Both the position numbers and the translations under genes were made by a program. A stretch of DNA of 64,000 nucleotides. Source: Rapana venosa (Eukaryota > Mollusca > Gastropoda > Neogastropoda > Muricidae). The stretch covers positions 42,833,236 to 42,897,235 of the forward strand of contig CM054138.1 in the NCBI GenBank assembly GCA_028751875.1, read 5' to 3'. A model generated the notes under the pieces. That model saw nothing but the letters and a program-made list of their open reading frames with translations. It was not told the DNA's origin and did no database searches. This document shows positions 42,888 to 54,800 of this stretch, one piece after another. The number at the start of each line of letters is the position of its first letter. Within the stretch, counting starts at the first letter, position 1.

Positions 42888-43540
42888 ATTACTGTCAAAG
42901 CTATTGAATAAGTTTTTGTTATGGTTGGTCGTCGCTTTTCAAAGAAAAGTTTATTCAAGATGTAATTCCAGTCACTTCAGTAGTATAATCTTTGATCTGT
43001 TAACTTGTCGAAAGTTACAAAACGAGAGTGTGAACAATAACAAACAAGATTTTAGTGTGCATGACTTGTAACAGCAACAATTTCAGAAAAGTAATGGTTT
43101 GTTAAATTCTTTGCGAGAATAAGATAGATTAAAAAAAAAAAAGTTTTGTCACAAAAAGCAACTGCCCGAGGAACAGAAATGCTTAACATATGGAAGCATT
43201 TAGCAGAGCTGACCAGCCTGCTTGACAATCATGACCAAGTATCAAGGACGTGCGGTTTTATTTTCTTTCTCTCTCTTTTTTCCTAGAAATGGTAACGCCT
43301 GTTTTAGCTTCCTTCATGAGTGTGACTTGTTCTTAGATCCTTGTAGCATAGTACAAAAATCCAGAAAGCAAAGTACATCTGAGAGTCTTCTGCTGGTATA
43401 TTATGATTTCAGTCTTTTGGCTGGTATATTATGATTTCAATCTTTTTTCTATCACCAAATTTGTCATGAGAACTCTGTTTTGAGGTACTGCTCTCGACCA
43501 ACAACAAAGTTGATAGATAAAAAAAAAGAGTTATAGCGTA
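42473..43540. other. Intergenic; possible promoter near 42600-42760 and (CT)n
   Basis: (CT)n at 42841-42883. Around 42690-42710 the sequence CAACGGAAGTTTACAAAATGGC holds an ETS-like GGAAGT and a YY1-like AAAATGGC, as in TATA-less promoters. The ATG there opens a frame of about 60 codons (to 42909) with no recognised domain. It could be the start region of the F-box gene or another transcript, but evidence is weak. Confidence 0.25.
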
Positions 43541-43544
43541 CTAA

Positions 43545-43615
43545 TGATATTTCTTCTTCTTTTTTCTTCTTCTTCTTCTTCTTCTTCTTCTTCTTCTTCT
43601 TCTTTCTTCTTCTTC

Positions 43616-43648
<33 letters not shown>

Positions 43649-43705
43649 TTCTTCTTCTTCTTCTTCTTCTTCTTCTCTTCTTCTTCTTCTTCTTCTTCTT
43701 TTGTT
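43545..43705. repeat. Compound (TTC)n (ATC)n microsatellite
   Basis: CTT/TTC units 43550-43617, ATC units 43618-43647, TTC units 43648-43700, then GTT. Long poly-Glu/Lys or poly-Ser/Phe frames here are artefacts. Confidence 0.97.
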
Positions 43706-43723
43706 GTTGTTTTCATTTTTGTT

Positions 43724-43833
43724 CCTCGGCTAAAACTGAAACTGAAAGGTTCACCCCTGCTGGTATTTGTGTGTATGCGAGGGATTTTGCCCACCATTAA
43801 GGTAGCTGTATTCTGATTCGGAGGTGACGTCTA
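43724..43833 (+). repeat. Short CTCGG double-hairpin element, copy
   Basis: GTTCCTCGGCTAAAACTGAA, then GTGTGTATGCGAGG, TTGCCCACCATTAAGGTAGC, TGTATTCTGATTCGGAGG. Member of the 110-bp family best seen at 61163-61205 and 56158-56252. It is followed by 30-40 bp and then a reverse SINE, as at 49829. Confidence 0.7.
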
Positions 43834-43864
43834 AACACCAGCATGCATGCAGTTTTTCTAAATA

Positions 43865-44150
43865 AAAATGTTGTCATCCATTCTTTCTAGCATGAATGGC
43901 CTACTCTTCTTTAAGGCAGAATGGGTTTTAACGTGTGTGCAAGATGTTCTGCGTGCACCCATACACAGGGACCTCGATTTTCAGTCTTGCCCGAAGGACT
44001 TTCAGGGGAGTGGAGTCAGTACCGATGTTGACTTCGAGGGAAATATCCCTTTGAACAGGTGCCTCAGTGAGGGCTCAAACCCAGGCTTGATCCTGGTCTG
44101 TCAAATAATGAGTGCAACACTCTAACCACCGCGTTATTAACCCCCGTCCC
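43865..44150 (-). mobile_element. tRNA-SINE, copy 10, with head type B
   Basis: Reverse copy: TGTTGTCATCC, GAATGGCCTACTCTTC, GCAAGATGTTCTGCGTGC, then linker (GTGGAGTCAGTACCGATGTT, TCGAGGGAAATATCCC) and the tRNA-like head complement (AGGGCTCAAACCC, CACTCTAACCACCGCG). Confidence 0.8.
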
Positions 44151-44500
44151 TGTACTATTGATATAAAAGTTATTAAATGAGGATGAAATTCCAATACTGC
44201 ATGACTGAACAGTAGTAAAGTCACCGAAATGTGGCTAGAATGAAGGCACTGATATTGGATAGCTCTGCAGAACTTTTAGAACACAGCTTAAAGATTAAAA
44301 AAAACAAAACAAAAAAACAATACCCCCCACCCCCAAAGAGATGAGCAACTGCTATCTCCAGTAAAATGCAGCCCACACTGAATGAAGTCAGTGGCCGATA
44401 CCATAAAGTCAACTACCAATCATTACCCTTCCCAGGAAAAGAAATCCTTAACACTGTCAGATAAGAACAACCACAGATAGTTAGGATGGTGGATGTTCAT

Positions 44501-44578
44501 GGTGCTGGGACTTAAATATAATCAAACAAAACCAAGCTTGGTGCTGGGACTTAAATATAATCAAACAAAACCAAGCTT
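44501..44578. repeat. 39-bp tandem duplication
   Basis: GGTGCTGGGACTTAAATATA plus AATCAAACAAAACCAAGCTT-like sequence, two identical 39-bp units. A weaker third match (CTAGGACTATAACACAATCA) follows at about 44638. Confidence 0.9.
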
Positions 44579-44944
44579 TAATCAGATGAAAAATTGATGG
44601 CTGGTTGATGGCACAGTGCCTAAATCAGATGGTTCTACTAGGACTATAACACAATCAAACCAAATCTAATCAGATGGGGTAAATTTTGCCTGTGGTGCCC
44701 ATACTCGTAATGAAAACAACAATATATGACCATAAAATACAGATTAAAAGGTGACTACCAGCAAACACTGTTCTTCTTCCACTCACTGGATCCCTTATAC
44801 TGCGGCAAAGTGTAAATTTATCTGGACAATAATAACACATTATAACTGATCGATTAGAGAAGGAACTAGCGCCCTTAGGTGGCTGTGGCTGTGCATGTAC
44901 GTGCCTTTAGCCAGTTCCATCTTTGAAAGGTCAAGTTCAATCGA

Positions 44945-44987
44945 TGTTCTACTTCCGGCACAGTTCGCGCGAATAGCAGACGAGAAA
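44945..44987 (+). promoter_or_regulatory. Candidate promoter / 5' UTR of the B3GALNT2-like gene
   Basis: CTACTTCCGGCACAG holds an ETS-family motif (ACTTCCGG) and TTCGCGCGAA a CpG-rich palindrome, 20-40 bp before the start codon. There is no TATA box. Such motifs are common in housekeeping promoters. The frame is also open upstream to an ATG at 44895, so translation could start earlier. Confidence 0.4.
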
Positions 44988-45076
44988 ATGTTTTCGCGAA
45001 CGTGCGTTGTGTGTGCATTATTTGCAGGATTCCTTGCTGTTCTGGTATCGTTTCTTCAACTTCATGAGAGGGGTTT
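44988..45076 (+). CDS. B3GALNT2: B3GALNT2-like exon 1 (signal anchor)
   Basis: ATG 44988 in context GAGAAAATGT (A at -3). Codes [20 protein letters not shown], then SFLQLHERG. One hydrophobic segment (about residues 6-24) next to an Arg is a type II membrane anchor of a Golgi/ER glycosyltransferase. Donor GTATTC at 45077, phase 2. Another GT at 45073 (GTTTGT, phase 1) is possible and would splice straight to 47366. Confidence 0.65.
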
Positions 45077-46639
45077 GTATTCTTTATTTCCGTTATTGAC
45101 TTCCAAATATGTTTTTCTCCCTTGTGCACAAAAGAAATACCAAGTCCAGTGAAGTTCTGAAGTTGGGTCTTGTTAACTCTTGAAACACTGGAACTGTGGA
45201 AGTTTCTGTCTTTTTAGTATTGTATTCAACTCTGTACTTGTTGTAGAACAACGGCGGCAGCCACATCTGCATCAGGAATTGAAAGCAGCACCAGTAACAA
45301 CAATAATTTGCTGATAAATGGTACTGTCTTGTTAATTATCATTCAATATAACAACTGAACTTAATTCAATTCTTAAGGCAGTCTTTGTCAAAACTAATCT
45401 AGATTTCCTACTTTCTGTCTGTTGTATCTTACTTTATGTAGACTTTGTCATTATTGTATGCAATAAAATTCCAAAAAAATGAAGAACATATCCAGAATTA
45501 TGTTTGAAATTAAGTATGTCATACACCTTTTAAGTTTAAAAGGTATTCTTGTTTCTTTTTGTTGGGTATCTTTACACATTGGTATTTGTTCAAGTTAGTG
45601 GGCTGACAGAGCTGCAAAAAAGAGGGACTAATAATTATGATATAGAATCAGTAGAACTGCATGTTCCCTAACTTATAGTAGTTATACAGAACTGAATGTC
45701 AAAGTCCTTTGGATGAGACTATAAACCGAGGCCCTGTGTTCGAACGCATGCAGAACATCTTGCGCACACGTTAAATCCTGTTCCGCTTTTCGGAAGAGTA
45801 GGCCATTGTGTGCCGGTGGAAACAGATGACAATTTACAAAACCGCATACACACGGGGACTGGATCAGTGGATGTAAAAAAGCACATGAGTGCTTATTCCA
45901 TTATCCTCGATATAAAAGAATAAATGAATAAATAAATAATAAATAAACACAGGAGGGATACTGTTTAGTAGAACAAATGTCATGGGGTAAGTTTAAAGAA
46001 TCTGAAGGAACAATCTTTAAAAAGTTGTCTGACTAAAACCCATGTATATATTATTATGTTACATTATTTTCAAACAGATGTAAATTTTGTTAACTGCAAG
46101 AAGAGTTAATACACTATATTTTAGAATGGAGGTAAAAGCATTCATTACAATATTTTACAAAAAATGTCAGGTGTCATGTGGAGAACTTAATATTTCCAGT
46201 ACTCAATTGTCACATCATATTTCAGTGCTCAATTGTAAAACCTTTTTTACCTATATTTTCTGAGCAGTTTCTTGAAAATGTTGAAAATTCAAGGTAAGCC
46301 TTTGCCATTGCTAAATGTTTATTGCACTGTCCACTAGAATAGTTGGTGTAGAATTTTACATTCTCGTTGTTTTATGTTCACATTTTGTTAAGTGTAAATA
46401 TTTACTCCTGTTGAATAGACTTTTTTCTATCTAATGCACAAAAAATACTAATGTACATGGTATCTCCTCAATCTGCCCTTCCCCTCCCTACTTTAACTTT
46501 GATTACACTTTCCACTTTCCTTATCTATATCAGTTATCACTGAGAATGAACATTGAACAGATATTAAATTGAAGACAACAACAACAACAACAACACAACA
46601 ACAACAACAACAACAACAACAACACACACACACACACAC

Positions 46640-46681
<42 letters not shown>

Positions 46682-46705
46682 CAACACACACACACACACA
46701 CACAC

Positions 46706-46748
<43 letters not shown>

Positions 46749-47583
46749 GTACTTAATCAGTAGTAGGCACACACACACACACACACACACTCACACTCAC
46801 ACACACATGCCTACACGACACATGCACACTCCCACATATCTCATACATATACATGGGTGTACATAATACAACGTTGCCAACTGGTATGCATAGTAAATTT
46901 CAGGTTTATAATAATAAAAAAATATAACCACCAAAATATAAGTTTAGTCTAGTGGTAAATACTGAAAATTATTAGTATTATATGGAATGATTTCAAATGA
47001 CAGATTAAAAAAAACTGATTCAGACTTCTCAAAGCTATTTTAATAGTTGACTTCCTTGTCCACACTTTTGAAAGGGTTTCTTCTTCTTTTTTTACAATAT
47101 CCTTAGGAAGACTTTCTGTAAACTTGTGACATCTGCAGGAAGACTTTCTCTATACTTGTGACATCCGCAGGAAGACTTCCTCTATAACATCTGTTAGAAG
47201 ACTTTCTCTGTAGACCTATACTTATGACATCTGTAGGAAGATCTTCTCTACACTTGTGATATCTGGAAGAAGTACTTCTTCAAGACTTGAAAATACCGGC
47301 AGAGACAAAGAGAAATAATTGAAAACAGTTTTGTATTATATATTCACGATCACCGTTATGTGCAGGGATGGAGAAGCCAGAGCTGCTGTTGGGTGTGTGT
47401 GTTCTGTCCGCACGAGACCATCTGGAACAGCGGACAGCTATCCGCAATACCTGGTTCATGGATGACAGTAAATCCCAAAGTGATGACTTGGAGAACAGAT
47501 CAAACAGGTATGGTTTTAAGTGTTTATTTTTCTGCAACTTTTTTTTTTGAAGGGGGGTGGTGGGGAGGGGTGGGGGGGCGGGG

Positions 47584-47614
<31 letters not shown>

Positions 47615-48030
47615 GGGATAATTTTTAAATACATGTGATATTTCAGTATGGACTGCTCACCAGCTGAACATGAACCTGTGCCTTAGATTATCAGATCAGG
47701 AGTCAAAATCAAATAGTCTAATATGTAAGGTCTCTTTTTCAGATGTGTTTGTGGTCTCTTAACGCCTTACAAATTAAGATCTGTGAGAGGTGTGGCCTAA
47801 GAATTTTGTTTAAGCATGCTTTATTGAATAAAGCATATTACATTATTTTCATATGAACAACAATCATCAACGGCATAGCAACAACAAGCTTGAAGCTGAT
47901 CATTGTGCTCAAAAGACATCACTAGTATGACTGGTGGACAGAACATATGATCAATAAGAATTTAAGAAGTTATCAAGAAATATTTTCAGTATATGTATTT
48001 TGTATTATTATCATCTGGGAAAAAATCACA

Positions 48031-48063
<33 letters not shown>

Positions 48064-51000
48064 GAAGAAGAAGAAGAAGACATGGAATTTATACAGTGCT
48101 ATATCTTGCAAAAAGCAAATCAAAGCACTTTCATTCATGTTATTCTTTCACATGCAGCCACTTCCAATTAATAGATTTTTACAAATTAGATACATGACAA
48201 ACTGCTACTTGTTCTGTGTCAGTTGTTTGTTCTTTCTTTTTCTTGTTTTCACTTTTGTCTTCCTTTCCTTCTTTGCCCTGGCATACAAAAAATGATAAGT
48301 AACAGTATTATGCAAGAATGTGTACTTTCAAAACAGAGAGAGATGGAGAGACTCATCAATGTCAAACCTCCCCTGGGAGAAACATGACAAAAAAGGAAGA
48401 AGAATAAGTGTAGTTTCAAAGTTTTGCAAGTGTAAAAGCAGCAAGATGAAAAGCAATGTCATTGATTTATTTATTACAGTTGTTGGATAAGGATTGTTTT
48501 GTTGTGACAATGACATTTTTTTTTCAGCTGCCAAATTACAGACAGATTTTATTTTGTTTGATGGTGGAGGACACAAAAAGATATCAGCTTGTTGTTGGTC
48601 CAAATGGATGTGTGTACAGTGTGTTTCTTTTCTGAATAATGTATTTGTTTAACCCAGATGTTTTAACCAGATGTTTTAACCACTGAGCTGTTCCACTGTA
48701 TCTTGAAAGAGCTGTGCCCGTTGTTGAGTGTCTTCCCTAGACCAGTTCACAGGAGAAAATAATACTTGTATCATTTTGTTTTGATGCATACATTTTGTAA
48801 ATCTATTGTGCCAACAATTTTGTACATGTTGTGGGGATGGTGAATGTGTGTGTGTGTGTGTGTGTGTAGTGTGTGTGTGTGTGTGTTGTGTGTGTGTGTG
48901 TGTGTGTGTGTGTAGTGTGTGGTGTTGTGTGTGTGCTTGCTTGCAGTTGCATGTCTGTGTGTGTGGATGGGTATTTATGATGAGCATAGATGGATGTGTT
49001 TATGTTGGAGGAGGGGGGGAGAGAGAGGATTCAGGGAAGAAGACAGTTGTGCAATAAACTTGTACATTTACATAGAAGTCCAGAAGAAATTAGTGTTGAA
49101 GCATCATAGTTTACAACAAAGATAAGGTTACTTCAATGATGGTCAAAGGGAAGTAACAACATTAAGCCAACCCTTCCTGAGACTGGGATTGTACAGTAGG
49201 TTGTATCCCCTTATATGCTAATGTTGAAATAGTGAGAATGTGGGTGGTGTGTGTGTATGTGTGTGTGTGTGTTCGTACTCATGCATGCATGTCTTTTGTG
49301 TGCATGCATTTGTGTGTGTGTGTGTGTAACCTCAACTGTATTTTTCAATTTTTGTGAAGGGAAGAAGAATGATAACTTTTCTCTTTGTTCTGTATTGTTT
49401 CTTAAATGTTAATTTACTTACCCTGCATTTTTTCTTTCTTTTTCTTGTTTTTCTCTGCAGACTCATACACATAACAATACTGTATTATTTATATATTATA
49501 TTTAAATATATATATTATATATATATATATTTATATATATATATATAATTTATAACCGACTGACTGATTCAGTGGTGGTTAATGACTGAGCTGGACGCTG
49601 TGTTCAAACAGGACGGTGGTGAGGTTTGTGGTGGGCAGAGAGGGCTGCCCTGTCCATCCTGCGACAGAGTGGACCAGTATGGCTGCCAGGAGTGGACGCC
49701 AAACATACTGCCAGGTAATCACTGTTGTGCTGACAGGTCGCCCTTATTCAGTTGTTTGTTTTTTGCTGTTGTTGGTGGTTGTTGTTGTTGGTTTTTTGGG
49801 GGGTGGGTGGGGAGTGGGTGGTGTTATGTTCCTCGGCTAGAGCTCTGAGGTTTACCAATAATGAGGTTTTTGTGTATGCAACCGTTTTTTTTCTTTTCTT
49901 GTTTTCTTTTTCTTACCCATTATTTAGGTAGCTGCATTTCAACATCAGGGGATGGTGTCTAAACATGACGCCTGTGTGCGTGCGTTTTAAAAAAGTTTTT
50001 CTTTTTTTAATATTTTTGTTATCTGCTCCTACCGGCACAAAATGGCCTACTCTTACAAAACGCAGCATGGGATTTTAATGTGTGCGCACGATATTCTACA
50101 TGCATTCTTCACACAAAGGGCCTCGGTTTATAGTCTCATCCGAAAGACTTTGACATTCAGTTCTATTTTCCCTGCCAAACTGGGAAGAAAGGGCAAAGCT
50201 GAGAATCAAACCCAGAACATCATGGCTTACTTATTAGGCAGGTGAATGTCTTAACCATCCTGCCACTTTCCTTCTTCCCTTATTCAGTGATTTTAATGAC
50301 TGGGGAGGGGGGCAGGGGGAGGGAGATAGCCTAGTGGTTAAACCATTGTGCTTGTGATCTGACGGTCCAGGTTCGAGCCACCATGGAGGCATCCTTTAAA
50401 GGGGATTTTACCCTGGAGTTAACATCAGTACTGACTCCATTTCCCCTAAAGTCTTTTGGATGAGACTGCAAGTATAAAACCCAGGCCCTGTGTGGGAACG
50501 CATGCAGAACATCTTGCACTCGTTAAAAACCCATTTCACCTTTCAGAAGACACGAATAGTGTCATTTGGAAAATGAGACATGGGAGTCTGTGAAATTCTG
50601 AACAATGTTTGGTAAAGACGTGAAGAACAATGTCACTTTGTCAGTCACTTGGACATTTATTATGTATTGCTTTGTAATGAACATTTAGCTGTTCATATTG
50701 CATTATTTATTTGTGTTTTTGTTACCAAAATAACCTCCAGCCTCAAACAAAACCCCTAAGCGAACACACATGCATGCATGTAAGGATGCACACACACATG
50801 CATGCATGTAAGGATGCACACACACATGCATGCATGTAAGGATGCACACACACATGCATGCATGCATCCGTGCACAAATGCACGCATGTACACACACATG
50901 CACGAATGCACACACGTGCACACATGTACAACACACACACCTACACACACACTCAACTACACACACACAGACAGACACATACACACACACACACACAACC

Positions 51001-51089
51001 ACACAAGTACTCAAATACACACAAACACATACACACATACACGCATGCATACACAACATGCATACACACACAAAACACACACACTCACT

Positions 51090-51148
<59 letters not shown>

Positions 51149-51826
51149 AGTGACACTCACACTCACTCACTCTCTCACTCGCTCGCTCAAACACACATAC
51201 AGAGCAAAACAACAAACAAACAAACAAAGTAACGAACAAAGAAACCCTGAAGCCTATATTATATATACTAATGTAGTTCTTGCAATTGTGTGCAGACATG
51301 AAGAGAGACTTTGAAGCCTTTACAGCCAGAGAAAATTCCACATCAGTTGGCAGAGTAAATCGACTGAGTATACGAGTGAGTAATGACAATGACAACAATG
51401 ACAAATTCTTTTATTTCGAGGATAATGAATAAGCACCCATGTGCTTTTTTACATCCAGTCCCCGCCCTTAGGGATATAAAATAGAGAGAGAGACAGAGAC
51501 AGAGTGTGTGTGTGTGTGTTGGGGTGGAATTGAACCTAAGACTTTTCTTGTTTTTTGTCCACCTGCTGGACTAATGAAAATAATGAAAGATAGTGTGTGT
51601 TTTGGTGTGTGTGTGTGTGTTTGTGTTTGTGTGTGTGTGGTGTGTTGTGTGTGTGTGTGTGTGTTTTGGTGTGTGTGTGTGTGTGTGTGTGTGTTGGTGT
51701 TTGTGTGTGTGTGTGTGTGTGAGTGCATGTGTGTGCGTGCGTGCATGCCTGTGTGTGTTTTTATTATATTAAGATTTATTTTATTCTTTATTTTGAGGGA
51801 TAATAGAATAAGCGGTTGGAACCTGT

Positions 51827-51857
<31 letters not shown>

Positions 51858-54800
51858 TGTGTGTGTGCGTACTGTGTGTACAATGTGTACTCTGTGTGTA
51901 TGTGTGTAGTGTGTGTGTGTGCATGTGTGTGTGTGTGTGCGCGTGCGTGCGTGTGTGTGTTATATATTTAAAATTTATTTTATTCTTTTATTTTGAGGAT
52001 AATAGAATAAGCGGTTGGAACCTCTGTGAGTGTGTGTGTGTGTGCATGTTTATTTGTAAGAATGTGTTCATGCATGTGTGTGTGTACATGCGTGTGCACG
52101 TGTACACGCGTGGTCGTGCATGTGCAAGTGCATACATGTATACATGTATGAGTGCATGTGTGTCTGTAAGCCTAGTAAGAGAACATGTGTGCGTGTGCGT
52201 GCGTGCGTGCATGCATGCATGTCTGTGCACATGTGACTTATGTAAGACAAAAGGAGTGAAAACGAGTGAACAAGAAAATAAGGGAATGAGTCAGTCAAAG
52301 AAAGAATGTAACTAAGAGTGTCCATAAGAAAAATGATGGGAAAGTTTTAAAAGAAAAACTGTGGCTGAATCATTTAATTCACTGATTTGCTTTCCCTTTG
52401 CGTTGATCTTCTTCTTCTTCTTGTTTTTGTACTTGTTCTTCTTGTTCTTCTTCTTGTTCTTCTTGTTCTTCTTCTTGTTCTTCTTGTTCTTGTTCTTCTT
52501 CTCCTTGTTCTTGTTCTTTTTCTTCTTGTTCTTCTTGTTCTTGTTCTTCTTGTTCTTGTTCTTCTTGTTTTTCTTGTTCTTGTTCTTGTTGTTGTTGTTA
52601 TTGTTGTTGTTGTTGTTGTTGTTGTTCTTCTTCTTCTTCTTCTGCTTCTCCTTCTTCTTCTTCAGCCCCTCAGACAGCAACTACTGTTTCTCTGTCATAT
52701 AAGCGAAAATGCATTGTGCCGCCGTTGGGAGCCTGACAGGTCAGGCCCAGCACATCCGACTTCAGCATGTTTCATCTCTCTGACAGGTGCTGCACCCCGT
52801 AGTGCTGAAGAGGATGGGGGTCTTGGCAGACGTCAGTCTCTCTGACGAGCCTCTGGTCATCTCTCTGTTCCGGGATTTCGAGGAGGTTTGTGGAGACCAG
52901 ATATTAACTAACTTTTCTTCAAGCGTGTCACTTATTTTGGATCTTTTATTTATTAATTTATCTATATGTATATATGTATTAGGGGACGGGATAGCTCAGT
53001 GGTCGGAGCACTCGCTTTCCCCCAGCCAAGTTAAGCAGCATCGAGCGTGGTTACCAGTTGGATGGGTGACCGTTTGCGCGCCTTGGCTTCAGTACAGTTC
53101 CCCCAGTTCATCCAGCTGTAAATGGGTACCTGCCTCTTTAGGGTCAGGGAAGGTAAAGCAGCGAGGGAGAGGAGATGGGCGCCGCCCTCAATATGCTGGC
53201 CCTAGAGAAGTGAGGTCTCTGACGCCTCGCTCCCCTACGACCTTATAGGTTATGGGACTCCTTTACCTTTACCTATATATGTATTTATTTATTTGTTGTT
53301 CCATTTCTCGGCTAGAGCTCAGAGGTTCCACCAATGGTGAGATTTAGCGTATGTGACCGTTTTTCTCCCACCGTGTAGGTAGCCGCATTCTGGCTTAGGG
53401 CGTTTCTTTTTTTAAATTAAAAAAATCTAAATCTCATGATTTTGTGTACTTCACATGGATGCACATCCAGACAACACGCAAAGAGATACTGACACGTATG
53501 TACAACATGTAAAGAGATTCTGACACATATGTACAACATGTAAAGAGATACTGACACGTATGTACAACACGTAAAGAGATACTGACACGTATGTACAGCG
53601 CGCAAAGAGATACTGACACGTATGTACAACACGAAAAGAGATACTGACACTTATATATAACATGTAAAAAGATACTAACACGGATGTACAACACGTAAAG
53701 AAATACTGACACGGATGTACACCATGTAAAGAGATGCTGACACTTATATACAACATGTAAAGAGATACTGACACGTATGTGCAATATGCAAAGTATGCAC
53801 ACATGTATGCATGTATGGTAACATGCATGTATGCATTTGGGTGCATACATGTACACACATACACAAATACACACGCACATGCATTTGCGTGCACATATGT
53901 GCATGGACACGCACATATTTACACATATGCACACACGAATGCGCACACATGCACTCACTCACACATGCATGCACGCAAGCAAAGCAATCAAAAGAGTACC
54001 GACTGCACCAGTATACTTCAACCTTACTCAGAATAGAAGCTCATATACTTTGCCTTTCCAGGCGGTGGGTGGTATCTTTGTCTGAATACATGATTTACTG
54101 TCTTGTTTAAATTCTGTGTGAGGGGAAACTAAATATTCATTAGTTATGAATAATGAAACACTATCTATAATGATTTACCATCTTGTTTAAATTCTGTGTG
54201 AGGGAAAACTAAATATTAATTTGTTATGAATAATGAAACACTATCTAAAATGATTTACCATCTTGTTTAAATTCTGTGTGAGGGGAAACTAAATATTCAT
54301 TAGTTATGAATAATGAAACACTATCTATAATGATTTACCATCTTGTTTAAATTCTGTGTGAGGGGAAACTAAATATTCATTAGTTATGAATAATGAAACA
54401 CTATCTAAAAAGAGCAAAGAGTATCTTTCTTGCAGCCTATATCCAAGATTTATAAAGGAAAAATCCTCTGTAGGGAGGCTGGGGGCCTTTCATAGCATTC
54501 CCATCTTCTGAAAATCTTTGCCAGTAATTTCCTCTTTTCTATCTCATGTCTTTGTTTTTACCTTGTTATTTTCCTGTCACCTCCTTCTTGTATGTTTTCT
54601 GCCTTCTTGGTCCACTCTCTTTATCTTTTTTTCCAGAAAGACTTAAAAGATAACAACTCTCTCCCGCACCAAAGTTAGATGCGCTGGGCCTGACTTGTCA
54701 GGCGCTTACTGGCAGCGCAGTGCAGTTTTGCTTATATGACAGACAACAATAGTTACTGTCTGAGCGCTTGATGAAGAAGAAGAATGGAAAACTCTAAAGA

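Noticed and set aside
43531..43816. Glu/Lys- and Ser/Phe-rich frames
   Set aside because: They come from the (TTC)n/(ATC)n microsatellite.
48535..48604. Possible extra B3GALNT2-like exon ([11 protein letters not shown] after a T-rich tract and CAG)
   Set aside because: It resembles the conserved FVVG..GC segment, but the exon at 49612 has the better match and correct downstream neighbours. The frame also needs an awkward acceptor.
50703..51404. Long minus-strand frame overlapping the exon at 51296-51375
   Set aside because: Most of it is the (CA)n and TGCATG array. The plus-strand exon has both splice sites and a conserved product.
53434..53958. Minus-strand frame with regular repeats reading as a 10-residue peptide motif
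   Set aside because: Its period equals the 31-bp minisatellite seen in several frames, so the frame is incidental.
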